Source: Candidatus Woesearchaeota archaeon (GTDB lineage Archaea; Nanobdellota; Nanobdellia; Woesearchaeales; GW2011-AR9). Taken from it: a stretch of 34,668 nt of DNA. The notes under the pieces are model-generated. The model was not told where the DNA came from, ran no database searches, and saw nothing but the letters and a program-made list of their open reading frames with translations. Both the position numbers and the translations under genes were made by a program. Shown here in pieces: positions 14,431 through 23,333 of this stretch (positions are counted from its first letter, which is position 1; every line of letters begins with the position of its first letter). Location of the stretch: positions 1-34,668 of the forward strand of contig JABMOA010000039.1 in NCBI GenBank assembly GCA_013204355.1. Direction: 5' to 3'.

Positions 14431-17400
14431 ATGGGAACAAAAAAAAGAGATGTGTTAGTTGTAATTTTATTCTTATTTTTTCTAGTTTTAATTTCATCAG
14501 TTACGGCTGCAGAAGAGTGTATTCTTTTTGGTTCTTTAAGTTCTAGTGGGATTGACGATAATTTATACTGTCAACCGTATGATGCTTCAGCTAAAACCTT
14601 GTGTGATAAAGATGCCAATTGCGATGAAAAAAAACATGTTATTCCACAAGAATGTTCATCTCTTTCACAATGTCAACAAGTAATTTGTAATACCGCACAG
14701 ACAGGTTGTGAATTAAATACACCTCAAGGGTTATGTGCACAAATTAAAGGAACCGTTGTTGCACCTCAAAATCAAGTTTTAGAATGCACACAAGGATGTT
14801 GTCAGATTGAACATAGTGGTGGCGATTTTTGTCAATTTGGTTCTAATAAGTATCAATGCGATCAAAAAGTTAAGACTTTACAGAATGGTGTTCTGAAAAA
14901 ATTTGATGCAACTTCCGGTATGAACGTTGACAAATGTAATCAACTTTATTGTAAAGTAGAAATTCAACAAGCAACCCTTGAAGGGTCTGTTGTGGATGAA
15001 CAAGGTCAACCAATTGTTCTTGCAACAGTATCATTAGAAGGAAAAAATGTTCAAACAACAACTGCATCTGATTGTACATATAAATTTGAGAAACTTAATG
15101 CAGGGTCATATACAATTCGTGCATCAGCTTCTGGCTACTTAACTTCAACCATTACACTTAATTTAGGTGCAGGAAAAACTATATCTCAAAAATTTATTTT
15201 GAAAGAAGCAAAAAATCTTGTACAATTAAAAGGAAAAGTAATGGATGTAGATAAGAAAATTCTTGCAGATGCAACATTAATCTATAGTGGTCCTTCAAAA
15301 GGTCAAGTGATTTCAAATGTACAAGGTGTTTATGAAGTTCAACTTACGCCAGGAGAATATTCTTTTGCTGTAAGTAAGAAAGGATTCCAAACTTCAAGTT
15401 CACAAGTTGTTCTCAAAGAAGGAACACAAGAAAAAGATTTCACTTTACAAGTTTCATTATTACAAGGTGTGAAAGGAACCACATATCTTGATACTAATAG
15501 TAATGGCCAATTAGATAAGGATGATAAACCTGCATATGGTGCTAAAATTTATATTGATGGTGTTTTTAGAGGGTTTTCTCAACCTCCATATGGAGAATAC
15601 CAATTTGATGTCACTTCTGGAACAAGCCATATTATCACCGGATCTTTTCAAGATTTCGAAGCAATCCCTTTAACATTTCAAATTAAAGAAAAAGAAGGTT
15701 TAATTAGAAATTTACTTCTTACAACAGCAGAAGGAGAATGTTCCGCGGAAGGAAATGAAAAAGAACCTCTTGACTTTTTTATAGCGCCAGTTCAAGGAAA
15801 AGAAGAACTTCAATTAAATTGGAAAAAACCTTGTAAAGAAGTTTTGGGTTATAAAATTACACGAGTACATGGTGAAAAAGAAGAAGCACTGTTTGAGGCA
15901 TCCCCTTTAGATGAAATTTTTATTGACACTGGTGTAACATGGAACGAACAATATAGTTATAAAATTATTGCATTATATAGTAAAGATCGTCAATCTAAAC
16001 CTATCCAATCTGCATTATTATCTCCTGGGAATGAAGTATGTGGTGGAAAATATGATCAAACTGTTAAAAAATGGAAATCATTTTGTCAAGTTGAAAATCG
16101 AAAAACAGTTTTTACCTGTAATGCACAAAATCAATTAGTACAATCCTTAGATTGTGGCAGTCAGGGTCAAACATTTTTCTGCGCGCCACTCAATGAAAAC
16201 GTTGCTGAATGTAAGAGTGCAGGGTTATGTACTGCAGGCGCATCACCTTTTGGGTTATTTGCAAGTAGAGATGTTTGTTATGGTGGAAAATCTGTGGAAA
16301 ATGCAGAAAACTTTTGTTATTATGATTATTCAAATTCAATATCTAATCAATGTAGTAGTTGTACAAAAGTAGATTCTTGTTTTGATTACCGAAGTCAAGA
16401 TGCGTGTGAAATTAATAATTGTGTGTCTTCTGCATGTGATTGGGTAGATGTTGCACAAAATACACAACTGATTGATTATGGTTTAATTGGATTACCAACA
16501 ACTGTTACAAAAGAAACAGGTTCAGGATATTGTGCCCCTCAAAATTATCAGAAAGATGATTCATGTAGTTTATGTGGAAGTGCAGCAGATTTATTTGAAA
16601 ATGCATTTTGTACTGCAGAAGTATGTTCTGCGTTAGGTGCATGTTTTTCTACAAAAGGATTAACTGATTGTTCTTCTTGTGGTGAAGTGCCTACAACTGT
16701 TGCGAATTGTTATACTTATGGATCTCAATTAGAATGTTCAGGTAATGAAGGGAGTGACCAATGTGCGTGGAACAGTTGTTCATGGTTAGGAAATAAAGAT
16801 GGAGGTAGTTGTGTCAAAGATTCTGATAAAGATCAGAAAGACGATTGCGATAATTTCATTGGCGCGGAAGCAATTTCTTGTAGGGTTGATAACTCCGCAC
16901 CTGAAACAGTTCTTGAAGGTTCACATTCAATTTCGCTCGCAAAACCAACGTTAACATTTATTTCAGATGATTCAAAACATCAATATGCCAGTCAACAAAA
17001 CGTTTTAGGAATCTTTGGGTATTGTTTAGATTCCACTGATCCAAATGCGCCAAGTAGTTGCATTGATCAAGATGGTAAGGATGCATTTATTGAAGTTCCT
17101 TTCCCTGGAAATGCTAACAAAGAAACAATTGTTGTAAGTGTCTTAGATTCATTAAAAGATAAAGTAGTAAATGGTCAAAATTATGTTTTAAAATATTATG
17201 CAGAAGATAAATATGGGAACCGTGAAGATACAAAAGAAATTTTTATTTTTGTAGATAATGTAGCTCCAGAATTTGAAATTTCGGAAGATATTCAAACTAC
17301 AGATAGTTCAACAGATTTAGAAGTATTTTTACAAGGGATGAATGAACCAATGAGTTGTGAATTTGTCTTAACACAAGTTCTTCCTTCGGGTGAACAATCA

Positions 17401-20400
17401 AAAATTACACTTGGACAAGATATTCAACAGAAAATAGTATTATATCAAGAATTGACAGGGATAAAATATGCCTTAGATGTTTCATGTACTGATAATTCAG
17501 GTAATGCACAGAAGAAAACCAAAGAATTTACATTTGATTTAGAGCCAACAATAGATATTGTGGAGCCACCTTTATTTGGGGTTGTATCTTCCGAAGATAT
17601 TATTTTTAAAGCAAGAACGCAAGTGGGTGCAACTTGTGAATTATTTTCTTTTGAATCCAGTTTATGGGTGAAGAAAGCAGATTTCATTACCGATGAAACA
17701 GGAAAGGAACATCAAACAACAAGTATCAAAGTCTCTGGTGAACGAACATATGCGGCAGAACATAAAATTGTGTGTAAAGAATTATATGCGCAGAAAGAAT
17801 ATGAAGATTATTATCATTTCACGGTAGATTTCACACCTTCTGCTGTCCAGGCAGTCGTTAAAGAAGAAACACGTGAGGAACGATTTTTAGGAACAAATTG
17901 GGAAACAACCTTTGTAAAATCACCAAGTCTAAGTTTTGAATGTAAAGATGCAGCATGTGAAAAAATATTTTATTGTATGGGCACTTCTTGTTCTGTAGTT
18001 CCATCAAACCAGTATCAAGAATATAATACAGAATTAAAATTAGATAAAAGCACACATGTGTGTTATTATGGTGTTGATAAAGTTTTAAACCAACCGACGT
18101 TTGCAGATTGTGGGGATATTTTTATTGAAGGATATGGTATAGAATTAAAAAATCCTGTTGCACATTATTTTGGTGTGGAACAATGGGGGATTTCTAAAGA
18201 ACCTGTTTTTGATGTCATGTTCACAACAAAAGTTCCAACCAAGGAATGTAGATATGATACAAATAGTAATTTCAAATATCATGAGGCTCCAGGATTTAAA
18301 GTATTAAAACCTAATGCCCAAAATGAATATACAATTGAAAAATTCCCTGAAAGTAGTGGAGGATCAGCATTTTCATCTGGTTCAGTGAAAAAGTTATATG
18401 TCCTTTGTCAAAATAAAGAAGGAAGTATAGGGCCTGAGCAAGAATTATTTTTATCTTATGATAACTCTAACCCTAAAGCACAAAACTTTGTGGGAAGCCC
18501 AAACCCTCTCATTGAAGGGACCAAGGTTGTATTAAGTATTAACACAGATGATAAAACCTTATGTAAATTTAGTGATAAAGGTCATGACACTTATGAATTA
18601 ATGAATTATGCATTTCCTGGTGCAGAATCTGATTTACCTGGAGTTAAATCTAGTTATAAAAGGAAGTTGCACGAAACTCATTATGTGCCTTATTATGTCA
18701 ATAATTTTCAAGGTTTAAAGAATACGATTGAATTAACATCAATGTGTAAAAATGCTGCAGGTGTTTTTTCAGAATTACAAAAATTAACATTGAATATAGA
18801 TTATACTTTGCAAGGAGGTATCACAAAAATAACGCCTCAAGACTCATATATTAATACAGATGCTGTACTAATTCGTGTAGAAACAAGTAAAAATGGATTC
18901 TGTAAAATTAAACAAGATAATAATCTTATAACAATGCAAGGGTCTGGGGGAAGAGTTCACACGTTTAATGTGCCTTCAGTTCTTGGCAGTCACCAATTTC
19001 CTATTGTATGTACCATGGGGGAACATCAAGTTGAAGGAAAAGCGTCTTATACATTAGATAAAACAAAACCAATTATTTCAAAAGTTAATGCAGGATTATA
19101 TTCTTGTGGTAAATCTGAAATTACTGTGTATCCTGTTGTTAATGAAAATATTAGTGCATTTTTCTATGAAGTATATAGTAAATCCGGCGTACAGGAAATT
19201 CCTGAAAATGCAACGAGCTTTTCATTTGGTAAGAAAACGCCTAGTTCAACAAATTTAGGAACACTTATTTCTCAAGGGTCTACAGATGGTTCTAAAGTAA
19301 TTAAAGTTCCTGCTGGGAATTTAACATTAGGCGAAACCTATCAGATTAAAGTAAAGGCTGTTGATTTAGCAGGTAACGAAGGGGACTTTACAGTTAGTTC
19401 AGGTGTTTCCATCACCAATGGTACTGAATCTGTGTGTCAAAGTACAAAAAAACCAGGCGTTGAAGTTCTTAAAACGGAAACCTGTAAAGAAACGCAATTT
19501 GTATTAGAATGTAATTCTCTTGTTGGATGTGGAGATATTAATTACGATGTAAGTACTTCTGTAACTGGATGTGTACCTAATTCCACATATACGGGAGTTC
19601 CGCTTTCTGTTTCAGAAACCAATGTTGTGTGTTATTATGCGATTGATAATATAGGGAATGAATTCAAGGGAACACATACAGTAACCTTTGGTGATGCAGA
19701 TGGTGATGGCATCTCAGATTCTTGTCCTGATACATGTGCAAATACACAGAAAGGAAAAGTTGCAGATAATGAAGGATGTTCTGCAGAGCAAACGCCTGAA
19801 GGTCAAAAGAAGGATACAGATGGCGATGGCTTATATGATTTATTTGAACAAACTTATACTAGGACTGATGGGAGTTGTGTGTTAGACTATTTAGCTAAGG
19901 ATTCAGATTTAAATGGAGAGCCAGATGGTTCTGAAGATTATGATGGTGACGGTTTTTCAAATTTCCAAGAACAAACACAATTACAAGACCCTTGTCAAGC
20001 TGACACTATTAAAGAATCTAATGAAGATTCTAATTTCCCTGTGATTCCAAGTGCACCTTTAAATGATGATACAAATGTGTTAGCATGGGTATTCCTAATT
20101 GTTGGATTACTTGCAATGATTGGAAGTGCAGGATATTTAGTATATTATTATAAGTATGCTCCTCAAAAAAGGGGGGTAGCAGGGGGAAGTGGAACTATTT
20201 CACATCCTGGACAAAAACCGGCTTTGGGAACACGTCCACAACAACCAAGTATATTTCAAGATTTATTTAGAGGACGTCAAAAAGCAAGTCGTGACCTTAA
20301 ACACAAATCCTTATTTGGAGATTTCACAAAGGAGTCTAAAGAAATCCCACACCTAGGTAATCTTTTGAAAGGAAGTGGAAATCATCAAGAAAGGGTTAAT

Positions 20401-20598
20401 GATCTTGCGCAGAAATATGCTACACATAAAGATGAAATTAAACCAGGACTTAAAAAAGAAGAAAAAGGGATTTTTGGGAAATTAGAAAGTATTGCAAAAC
20501 AAACAAAAGATAAAAAAATTAATGATGTTGTCGGTAAGGATGAAGCAAAAGATATTTTTGCAAAATTAAAATCAATTACTAAAAAGAGGAAACAATGA
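14431..20598 (+). CDS. giant multi-domain surface protein with C-terminal membrane anchor
   Basis: A 2055-residue exported protein. A signal peptide (1-26) is followed by a Cys-rich domain (about 28-180) like that of the preceding gene (CQQVICNTAQTGCE, GCCQIEHSGGDFCQ). Three carboxypeptidase-regulatory/SdrD-B-like beta domains follow at about 184-430 (GSVVDEQGQPIVLATVSLEG; TTYLDTNSNGQLDKDDKP), then a fibronectin-III-like domain (about 445-530). A Cys-rich stretch and several Ig-like repeats come next (FVDNVAPEFEIS, VDFTPSAVQAVV). Thrombospondin-type-3 calcium repeats (DADGDGISDSCPDTC, DTDGDGLYD, DYDGDGFSNF) occupy about 1755-1860. One membrane helix (about 1883-1905) precedes a basic cytoplasmic tail with repeated motifs IFGKLESIAKQTK and IFAKLKSITKKRK. 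It is a candidate adhesin or scaffold. A TATA box lies about 32 bases before the ATG, and its stop overlaps the next start (ATGA). Confidence 0.9.
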   Translation: MGTKKRDVLVVILFLFFLVLISSVTAAEECILFGSLSSSGIDDNLYCQPYDASAKTLCDKDANCDEKKHVIPQECSSLSQCQQVICNTAQTGCELNTPQGLCAQIKGTVVAPQNQVLECTQGCCQIEHSGGDFCQFGSNKYQCDQKVKTLQNGVLKKFDATSGMNVDKCNQLYCKVEIQQATLEGSVVDEQGQPIVLATVSLEGKNVQTTTASDCTYKFEKLNAGSYTIRASASGYLTSTITLNLGAGKTISQKFILKEAKNLVQLKGKVMDVDKKILADATLIYSGPSKGQVISNVQGVYEVQLTPGEYSFAVSKKGFQTSSSQVVLKEGTQEKDFTLQVSLLQGVKGTTYLDTNSNGQLDKDDKPAYGAKIYIDGVFRGFSQPPYGEYQFDVTSGTSHIITGSFQDFEAIPLTFQIKEKEGLIRNLLLTTAEGECSAEGNEKEPLDFFIAPVQGKEELQLNWKKPCKEVLGYKITRVHGEKEEALFEASPLDEIFIDTGVTWNEQYSYKIIALYSKDRQSKPIQSALLSPGNEVCGGKYDQTVKKWKSFCQVENRKTVFTCNAQNQLVQSLDCGSQGQTFFCAPLNENVAECKSAGLCTAGASPFGLFASRDVCYGGKSVENAENFCYYDYSNSISNQCSSCTKVDSCFDYRSQDACEINNCVSSACDWVDVAQNTQLIDYGLIGLPTTVTKETGSGYCAPQNYQKDDSCSLCGSAADLFENAFCTAEVCSALGACFSTKGLTDCSSCGEVPTTVANCYTYGSQLECSGNEGSDQCAWNSCSWLGNKDGGSCVKDSDKDQKDDCDNFIGAEAISCRVDNSAPETVLEGSHSISLAKPTLTFISDDSKHQYASQQNVLGIFGYCLDSTDPNAPSSCIDQDGKDAFIEVPFPGNANKETIVVSVLDSLKDKVVNGQNYVLKYYAEDKYGNREDTKEIFIFVDNVAPEFEISEDIQTTDSSTDLEVFLQGMNEPMSCEFVLTQVLPSGEQSKITLGQDIQQKIVLYQELTGIKYALDVSCTDNSGNAQKKTKEFTFDLEPTIDIVEPPLFGVVSSEDIIFKARTQVGATCELFSFESSLWVKKADFITDETGKEHQTTSIKVSGERTYAAEHKIVCKELYAQKEYEDYYHFTVDFTPSAVQAVVKEETREERFLGTNWETTFVKSPSLSFECKDAACEKIFYCMGTSCSVVPSNQYQEYNTELKLDKSTHVCYYGVDKVLNQPTFADCGDIFIEGYGIELKNPVAHYFGVEQWGISKEPVFDVMFTTKVPTKECRYDTNSNFKYHEAPGFKVLKPNAQNEYTIEKFPESSGGSAFSSGSVKKLYVLCQNKEGSIGPEQELFLSYDNSNPKAQNFVGSPNPLIEGTKVVLSINTDDKTLCKFSDKGHDTYELMNYAFPGAESDLPGVKSSYKRKLHETHYVPYYVNNFQGLKNTIELTSMCKNAAGVFSELQKLTLNIDYTLQGGITKITPQDSYINTDAVLIRVETSKNGFCKIKQDNNLITMQGSGGRVHTFNVPSVLGSHQFPIVCTMGEHQVEGKASYTLDKTKPIISKVNAGLYSCGKSEITVYPVVNENISAFFYEVYSKSGVQEIPENATSFSFGKKTPSSTNLGTLISQGSTDGSKVIKVPAGNLTLGETYQIKVKAVDLAGNEGDFTVSSGVSITNGTESVCQSTKKPGVEVLKTETCKETQFVLECNSLVGCGDINYDVSTSVTGCVPNSTYTGVPLSVSETNVVCYYAIDNIGNEFKGTHTVTFGDADGDGISDSCPDTCANTQKGKVADNEGCSAEQTPEGQKKDTDGDGLYDLFEQTYTRTDGSCVLDYLAKDSDLNGEPDGSEDYDGDGFSNFQEQTQLQDPCQADTIKESNEDSNFPVIPSAPLNDDTNVLAWVFLIVGLLAMIGSAGYLVYYYKYAPQKRGVAGGSGTISHPGQKPALGTRPQQPSIFQDLFRGRQKASRDLKHKSLFGDFTKESKEIPHLGNLLKGSGNHQERVNDLAQKYATHKDEIKPGLKKEEKGIFGKLESIAKQTKDKKINDVVGKDEAKDIFAKLKSITKKRKQ

Positions 20599-21101
20599 AC
20601 AAAAAAGGTCTTGCTGTAAATCAGGTGTTTGTATTTATGATTGCGGGTTTAATTTTTGCATTAATTATGATTTTTGGTTATCAAGCAATCACAGGTTTTA
20701 TTGATACAAGTGAAGATGTTTTGTTTACAAAATTTAAGACAACTATTGAATCAGATGTACAAAAGATTCATACTGACTTTGGTTCTATCAGAAAGAAAAC
20801 GTACACTTTACCTTCAACATATGAAGAAGTATGTTTTGTGAATATGGATAAACCTTATTCTCAAGAATGTAACATTGGATTGTTAGCATGCGATACATGG
20901 AAAACATCTGAAGGATACAAAAGTGTAGATCAAAATGTGTTCTTAAAACCATCAGCTTCTACCATTAAAGTTGCACCAATTACATTAACTGATGTAGAAG
21001 ATAAACCATTAGATTTCTTATGTGTTAAAACTGTAAACGGTGGTTTTACAATAATCTTAGAAGGGAAAGGGGACCATGCGGTGATTTCACCAACATCGTA
21101 A
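20595..21101 (+). CDS. pilin-like protein with class III signal (MNKKG)
   Basis: A 168-residue protein starting MNKKG followed by LAVNQVFVFMIAGLIFALIM, a minimal prepilin-type signal (basic residues plus G) and a hydrophobic helix. Archaeal prepilin peptidases cut after such a glycine and leave the helix at the new N terminus. The rest is a predicted extracellular alpha/beta domain with cysteines at EEVCFVN, SQECNIGLLACD and LDFLCVK. The start overlaps the stop of the giant gene by four bases. No family name is recognised, and the glutamate usual at position 5 of mature pilins is absent. Confidence 0.82.
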   Translation: MNKKGLAVNQVFVFMIAGLIFALIMIFGYQAITGFIDTSEDVLFTKFKTTIESDVQKIHTDFGSIRKKTYTLPSTYEEVCFVNMDKPYSQECNIGLLACDTWKTSEGYKSVDQNVFLKPSASTIKVAPITLTDVEDKPLDFLCVKTVNGGFTIILEGKGDHAVISPTS

Positions 21102-21102
21102 A

Positions 21103-22236
21103 ATGGCGCATAAAGGGCAAGTTCAAATTACTGTAAATTGGATTTATATTGTCATTGCTGGCGCAGTCATTTTATTGTTCTTTGCAGGTTTAGTTGTGAA
21201 AGGAAAAGATGCAGCTGAAAAAAATATTGCAGAAGATGTTGTCCAAGTCATGGGGAATATATTTACAGGAGCTGGCGTTTCTGAAAAAACAAAGAATCGT
21301 ATTGAAACAAGTGGCCTTGCAGAATTTACATTTCAATTTACATGTACAGAAGGTGTAAGCACATTCGGGATTAAAGATAAAACTAATTCTGTACAAGATA
21401 CAACGCAGCCTACATTTTCACCTGAAGAAATAAAATCCACAAGGTTGTTATTATGGAGTCTCCCCTATAAATTACCTTATAAAATTGTAGATTTATTATT
21501 TGTTACATCTATTAATACAAAATATTTTTTGATTGCTTTTGACGATATTGATTTTGTTAATGAGTTTGATACTGCAACGGATGATTCAGATAAAACCATG
21601 AAAATCAATTGGCAATCTATCACTTCATTAGAAGATATTGACCCCCAAGGAAATTTTCAAATAAGGATTGTAGATTTAGATGGTATTTATGTTAAGAATA
21701 ACGAAGAAGTCCCTGAAAAAGTACAATCATTAGAAAATGAAAAAGTAACGGCAGTGACGTTCCTTTCAGGAAACTTAGTCCAGTATTATCAAAAGCAAGG
21801 AATTATATGGGCTAAAAAAGGAAAACCTGTAGAAATTGTTTCATTAGGCGGAAAGAGGGATGCCGCAAAATACGCTGCAATTTTTGCACAAGATGGATCC
21901 CAATATAATTGTAATATGCTTAAAGCTTTCAAGAGGTTAAGTTTAGTTAATCAAGTATATCAAGGGAAGTTGAAAGATTTACAGACTTATTATACTGAAA
22001 ATTCCCAATTATCATTAACGAAAGCAAACTGTTATGGTTTAACAGGTGTTGAAGGTTATGCATTTGAACAGAACTTAAAAAATGAAATGGATGCTTATCA
22101 AAACAAAATTGAAACTTGTGTCTTTGAATCAAAGGAAGGTTTAGATTCAACATCATGTCAAGATTTTGTAGGTTTGGCAAGTGCGCTAAGTAATATCAAT
22201 CAACAATTGCAATCGGAATGTATTCCATTATATTGA
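21103..22236 (+). CDS. pilin-like or anchored protein (MAHKG-QVQ start), 377 residues
   Basis: Begins MAHKG, then QVQITVNWIYIVIAGAVILL, a class III-like signal of the KG-Q type and a membrane helix (about 12-32). The remaining 340 residues should lie outside the membrane. They include beta-rich stretches and a helical, charged C-terminal third with several cysteines (YNCNMLKAF, KANCYGL, ETCVFE, TSCQDF, SECIPLY). It is larger than usual pilins and could be a minor pilin or tip protein. It starts one base after the preceding stop and lacks its own ribosome site. No named domain is seen. Confidence 0.8.
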   Translation: MAHKGQVQITVNWIYIVIAGAVILLFFAGLVVKGKDAAEKNIAEDVVQVMGNIFTGAGVSEKTKNRIETSGLAEFTFQFTCTEGVSTFGIKDKTNSVQDTTQPTFSPEEIKSTRLLLWSLPYKLPYKIVDLLFVTSINTKYFLIAFDDIDFVNEFDTATDDSDKTMKINWQSITSLEDIDPQGNFQIRIVDLDGIYVKNNEEVPEKVQSLENEKVTAVTFLSGNLVQYYQKQGIIWAKKGKPVEIVSLGGKRDAAKYAAIFAQDGSQYNCNMLKAFKRLSLVNQVYQGKLKDLQTYYTENSQLSLTKANCYGLTGVEGYAFEQNLKNEMDAYQNKIETCVFESKEGLDSTSCQDFVGLASALSNINQQLQSECIPLY

Positions 22237-22253
22237 GAGATATAAATATTAAA

Positions 22254-22793
22254 ATGAAATTAGGAAGAAAAAAACAACAAAAATCAAAGATTTTTGAGCT
22301 TTCTCAATCGAGAAAGGGACAGGTACAAATGACTGAAACTATTGCAGTACTTTTCATATTCTTTGTGTTGATTGTTTTTGGCATTTCATTTTTTTATCAA
22401 TATGCACAATCTTCATATAGAGCAGAACAAGAACAATTACTTGGGAAACGTGCAATTGAAACAACTCTGAAAGCATTATTTATCCCTGAATTGATGTGTA
22501 CCAAAGGTGATGCGGAAGCAGAAGATAATTGTTTTGATATGATGAAAGTACGTCATGCGATTGAAATATTTAATGAAAGTAAATTAGTTTATTTTGATAC
22601 TTTTTCGTTTTCTAAAATTAGTCTAACTGAAATTTATCCTGGCAATGAAACTTTTGTATTATATGATTTCCCTAAAAATGAATGGGAAAATTCAGAAAAA
22701 ACATTTTTTATCATTGCAATGAAAGATGAAACAAAAGGTGAAGGCCAGCCACATTTTGGTCTTGGAAGATTAGATATTGAGGTGTATTCATGA
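22254..22793 (+). CDS. pilin-like protein with extended basic leader (SRKG-QVQMTE)
   Basis: The ORF track starts at 22218 inside the preceding gene; ATG 22254, after the upstream stop, is more plausible (179 residues). A basic 22-residue leader ends SRKG and is followed by QVQMTETIAVLFIFFVLIVF. This is the best match in the cluster to an archaeal prepilin signal, with a glutamate six residues after the proposed cut. The ectodomain has cysteines at ELMCTKG and DNCFDMM and a region EIYPGNETFVLYDFPKNEW. The stop overlaps the next start (ATGA). Confidence 0.82.
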   Translation: MKLGRKKQQKSKIFELSQSRKGQVQMTETIAVLFIFFVLIVFGISFFYQYAQSSYRAEQEQLLGKRAIETTLKALFIPELMCTKGDAEAEDNCFDMMKVRHAIEIFNESKLVYFDTFSFSKISLTEIYPGNETFVLYDFPKNEWENSEKTFFIIAMKDETKGEGQPHFGLGRLDIEVYS

Positions 22794-23332
22794 AAAAAGG
22801 ACAGATGGAAATCATCGGCCTTGTTGTCATCGTGATCTTAATCTCGTTAGGAATGTTATTTATGGCTGTGTTTGCGTTGAGTTCTGATTCGTCTAAAAAA
22901 ACATTTACACGGAAAGGATTAGCTTCAAGTACAGTTAGTGGTATTTTAAAATTAAATGTAGGGGCTGAATGTCCTGGACAAGGTTCTCCTCAATTAGGAG
23001 GTGATATTTTAGAAGATTGTGCGATTTATTTTGGTTATAAAGAAGATTCTGCGAGTTCCATTTATCAATGTCGTGAGAAACATAGTTGTGATTTTTTCAG
23101 AGAAATTTCTAATGAAATCTTGAATGGAACTTTGGGTGAACAGGAAAAAAAATATGAATTTACAGTTCATCTCATTGAACAGAAAGGTGCTACACCTAAA
23201 GATTTAATTGAAATAATCAAGAATAAAGGTGGATGTCCCAAAGCCACAATTTCTAATCAAGATAGTTCTAAACCATTTCCGCTGCAAACAGATGCAGGGT
23301 TAGTAGAAGTTGAGTTGAAAATTTGTGATTAG
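22790..23332 (+). CDS. pilin-like protein with minimal class III signal (MKKG-QME)
   Basis: A 180-residue protein starting MKKG then QMEIIGLVVIVILISLGMLF, a four-residue prepilin-like leader and membrane helix. The ectodomain contains several cysteines (GAECPGQG, EDCAIYFGY, QCREKHSCDFF, GGCPKA, LKICD), suggesting disulfides. It is the last gene of the 14431-23332 operon and ends two bases before the convergent lipoprotein-like gene, leaving no room for a conventional terminator. No named family is recognised. Confidence 0.82.
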   Translation: MKKGQMEIIGLVVIVILISLGMLFMAVFALSSDSSKKTFTRKGLASSTVSGILKLNVGAECPGQGSPQLGGDILEDCAIYFGYKEDSASSIYQCREKHSCDFFREISNEILNGTLGEQEKKYEFTVHLIEQKGATPKDLIEIIKNKGGCPKATISNQDSSKPFPLQTDAGLVEVELKICD

Positions 23333-23333
23333 T

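Noticed and set aside
14431-20598. S-layer protein identity for the 2055-residue protein
   Set aside because: The domain mix, Cys-rich N terminus and basic cytoplasmic tail fit an anchored adhesin or scaffold better, and nothing specific to S-layer families was seen.
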